From positions 39,029 through 103,028 of the forward strand of contig JANQLO010000018.1 of assembly GCA_028280505.1 (NCBI GenBank): a stretch of 64,000 nt of DNA, in the 5' to 3' direction. This stretch comes from Chromatiales bacterium. Its GTDB lineage: Bacteria > Pseudomonadota > Gammaproteobacteria > Chromatiales > Chromatiaceae. A program made the position numbers and the translations under genes. The notes beneath the pieces are model-generated. The model had not been told where the DNA came from. It was given only the letters and a program-made list of their open reading frames with translations, and did not search any database. Shown in pieces: positions 62,261-64,000 of the stretch. The stretch's first letter is position 1, and every line of letters begins with the position of its first letter.

Positions 62261-63754
62261 ATGGACCCCGCGCGTTGGCCCCTGGCGGGGCGTTTTCTGC
62301 TGGCCCTGATCGCCGGTGCCGCAACGGTGCTCGGTTTCGCGCCTTTCGGTTTTGGGTTGGTACCGCCGGTTACGCTCGCGGTGCTTTTTTATCTCTGGAC
62401 AAATCCCCCGGCACCGCGCCAGGGCGCCCTCGTCGGCTATGCTTTCGGTCTCGGCCTGATGGGGTTCGGGGTATTTTGGATTCGTATCAGCATTGCCCAG
62501 TTCGGCGGCGTGAACGAGGCCCTGGCAATTACGATCACGGTTGCCTTCGTTCTTTTGATGGCGGCTTATTTCGCGCTTGCCGGTTGGTTGGTCGCCAGGC
62601 TGCGGCCCCGGTTCGATCGTCTTTGGCTGTTGTCGGTGACACCGGCGGTCTGGGTATTGATCGAGTGGTTGCGCGGCTGGTTCTTGACGGGTTTTCCGTG
62701 GCTCGCATTCGGCTATAGCCAAATCGATCTGCCGCTGGTCGGTTACGGTCCGGTGCTTGGGGTTTACGGCATTGGTTTGATGTTGGCGCTGTCGGCTGCC
62801 TTGTTGAATCTATGGCGACGCCCGTGGGCGATGGCACTGTTGCTGCTGATCTGGCTTGGCGGTTATGGCCTGCGCCAGGTCGAATGGGCACAGCCGGTTG
62901 GTGAACCTATCCGGGTCAGCCTGTTGCAGGCCAGTATTCCACAGGAAAAGAAATGGCTGCGGTCGATGCGTCAGCCGTCGCTCGATCTCTATCTGGGTAT
63001 GACCGAGCAGGTGGCGGATAGTCGCATCGTGATTTGGCCCGAAACGGCGGTGCCGGCGTTCGATAGCGAAGTCGAGACCAGCTTGTTGCGACCGCTGGAT
63101 GCCGAGATGCGCGTTCAGGGGAGGGATGTGCTGCTCGGTATCGTTTCGGGTGACGCCGGAGACGATTACTACAACAGCATGATCAGTCTTGGCGTCAGCG
63201 GCCGAGGACGTTACGACAAACGTCATTTGGTGCCTTTCGGTGAATACCTGCCGTTCGATCGCTGGGTACGCCCCGTGTTGGATTTCATCGAGATTCCGAT
63301 GTCGGATTTTTCGGCGGGCGGCGATGGCAAGCCTTTGGTGACGCTTGCCGGTTATCCGGTCGGTGTGAACATCTGTTACGAGGATGCCTTTGGCGAGGAG
63401 GTCATTCGCGCCTTGCCCGAGGCGGCATTGTTGGTTAATGCCAGCAATGATGCCTGGTTCGGCGACTCCTTGGCACCGCATCAGCACTTGGAGATCGCGC
63501 GCATGCGTGCGGTCGAAGCCGCCCGTTATCTCTTACGCGCAACCAATACCGGGATCTCTGCCGTTATCGACGACGGGGGGGGGCTTCTTGCTGTCTCGCC
63601 ACAGTTCGAGCTATCGATACTCACTGAAAAAGTACCTCCGCTCACAGGCACAACGCCTTTCACCCGCTGGGGCAACTATGGGGTTGTGGTGTTGGCGTCG
63701 CTCCTTTTGGCGATTGCCTTTATCGTTGGATTTTTTGGCCGGCGGGCGGTCTGA
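62261..63754 (+). CDS. lnt: Apolipoprotein N-acyltransferase
   Basis: 497 residues. N-terminal membrane helices (FLLALIAGAATVLGFAPFGF onward) are followed by a nitrilase-type catalytic domain with Glu in IVIWPETAVPAFDSE, Lys in RYDKRHLVPFGEYLP and Cys in VGVNICYEDAFGEEV. A final helix (VVVLASLLLAIAFIVGFFG) closes the protein. It transfers the third acyl chain to lipoproteins in the inner membrane. Last gene of the run; no clear terminator follows. Confidence 0.95.
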   Translation: MDPARWPLAGRFLLALIAGAATVLGFAPFGFGLVPPVTLAVLFYLWTNPPAPRQGALVGYAFGLGLMGFGVFWIRISIAQFGGVNEALAITITVAFVLLMAAYFALAGWLVARLRPRFDRLWLLSVTPAVWVLIEWLRGWFLTGFPWLAFGYSQIDLPLVGYGPVLGVYGIGLMLALSAALLNLWRRPWAMALLLLIWLGGYGLRQVEWAQPVGEPIRVSLLQASIPQEKKWLRSMRQPSLDLYLGMTEQVADSRIVIWPETAVPAFDSEVETSLLRPLDAEMRVQGRDVLLGIVSGDAGDDYYNSMISLGVSGRGRYDKRHLVPFGEYLPFDRWVRPVLDFIEIPMSDFSAGGDGKPLVTLAGYPVGVNICYEDAFGEEVIRALPEAALLVNASNDAWFGDSLAPHQHLEIARMRAVEAARYLLRATNTGISAVIDDGGGLLAVSPQFELSILTEKVPPLTGTTPFTRWGNYGVVVLASLLLAIAFIVGFFGRRAV

Positions 63755-63835
63755 TTTCAACGTTCAAGCTGGTTCATCGGGTCGGTTATTAAATTAGTGA
63801 TTGGATGCGGATTAATGGGTTCCGATGTGGTCGGT

Positions 63836-63869
63836 GGGCTCAATGGGGTCAGGGGCTCAATGGGGTCAG
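63836..63869. repeat. 17-bp perfect tandem repeat (two copies)
   Basis: GGGCTCAATGGGGTCAG occurs at 63836-63852 and again at 63853-63869. It lies in the non-coding stretch after lnt, next to the hairpin element. Confidence 0.85.
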
Positions 63870-63928
63870 TGTGCACTGATCCAACTACGGAGTGCCTCAT
63901 ACCCCTTGGTGCAGCCGAGCACCGCAGG

Positions 63929-63998
63929 GCAAAACCGGGAGAAGCGAGGACTGTCTGAGCGATCGGAGATCGCGAGTTCCGCAGCGCCGGTTTTGGCC
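63929..63998. other. Hairpin-forming element at the right window edge
   Basis: Outer arms GCAAAACCGG (63929-63938) and CCGGTTTTGGC (from 63987) pair with one bulge. Inside, GCGATC-GGA-GATCGC and partly complementary flanks (GCGAGGAC / GAGTTCCGC) extend the structure. It resembles palindromic elements seen near IS200/REP-type transposases, but no transposase is visible before the window ends. Confidence 0.5.
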
Positions 63999-64000
63999 GA

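Noticed and set aside
61466..62722. 418-codon minus-strand frame across corC and lnt
   Set aside because: Antisense shadow of two well-conserved genes, with no ribosome-binding site or family similarity.
63920..64000. Possible c-di-GMP (GEMM) riboswitch because of CCGCAGGGCAAAACC
   Set aside because: Only the short GCAGGGCAAA-like core resembles it; the GGGACGCAAAGCC partner and the P1 helix are missing.

Overview
The window looks like a chromosome segment from a GC-rich gammaproteobacterium, probably a free-living respiratory member of the Chromatiales or a neighbouring order. Three things suggest this: the conserved miaB-ybeZ-ybeY-corC-lnt run at the right end; several c-type and b-type cytochrome proteins together with ccoG; and PEP-CTERM/VPLPA-CTERM surface proteins. 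The taxonomy is inference. No rRNA, tRNA, CRISPR array or complete insertion sequence was recognised.

Layout. 0-8.6 kb: a diguanylate cyclase cut by the left edge, a glutamine-amidotransferase-like protein, a MarR regulator (two palindromic operators and a four-Cys tail) divergent from DUF2024 and cytochrome P460 genes, a broken EAL-domain remnant, a GMC flavoprotein with its Tat-exported partner, a VPLPA-CTERM protein and a DUF454 protein. 8.8-15.6 kb: a putative heavy-metal exporter, phosphoglycerate mutase, Dps, a cytochrome c'-like protein, and a two-component system divergent from a small periplasmic protein and a cytochrome b561. 15.7-21.3 kb: pyruvate phosphate dikinase, then a membrane/TPR-like protein and a rhomboid protease in a tight pair.

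21.8-35.1 kb is a two-partner secretion locus: a frameshifted Skp/OmpH-like lipoprotein, a 3637-residue LktA-type filamentous adhesin (TpsA) and its TpsB transporter. A Cpx-like envelope-stress unit (Spy/CpxP-like protein, response regulator, kinase) follows directly and carries a CpxR-like box. 37.9-50 kb holds a peroxiredoxin, an RND efflux operon (frameshifted permease, adaptor, divergent TetR), a PEP-CTERM protein, a decayed fragment of a MocR-type regulator and a second, intact RND pair.

50.1-53.1 kb is a visibly AT-richer island of three tightly packed genes (TIGR04255-family protein, XRE-like HTH protein, and an unrecognised protein with a THDC motif) behind a near-perfect 44-bp palindrome. 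It is the best candidate in the window for an undescribed system. 53.1-64 kb returns to chromosomal genes: an intact MocR-type regulator divergent from ccoG, a thioredoxin-fold-like protein, a NUDIX hydrolase, a DoxX-like fragment, an HMA-like small protein and the miaB-lnt run. A tandem repeat and a hairpin lie at the right edge.

An unusual number of genes here are damaged by small identifiable lesions: a 10-bp tandem duplication, a GC-dinucleotide shift and a C/G homopolymer shift. The last two could be assembly errors and need read-level checks.
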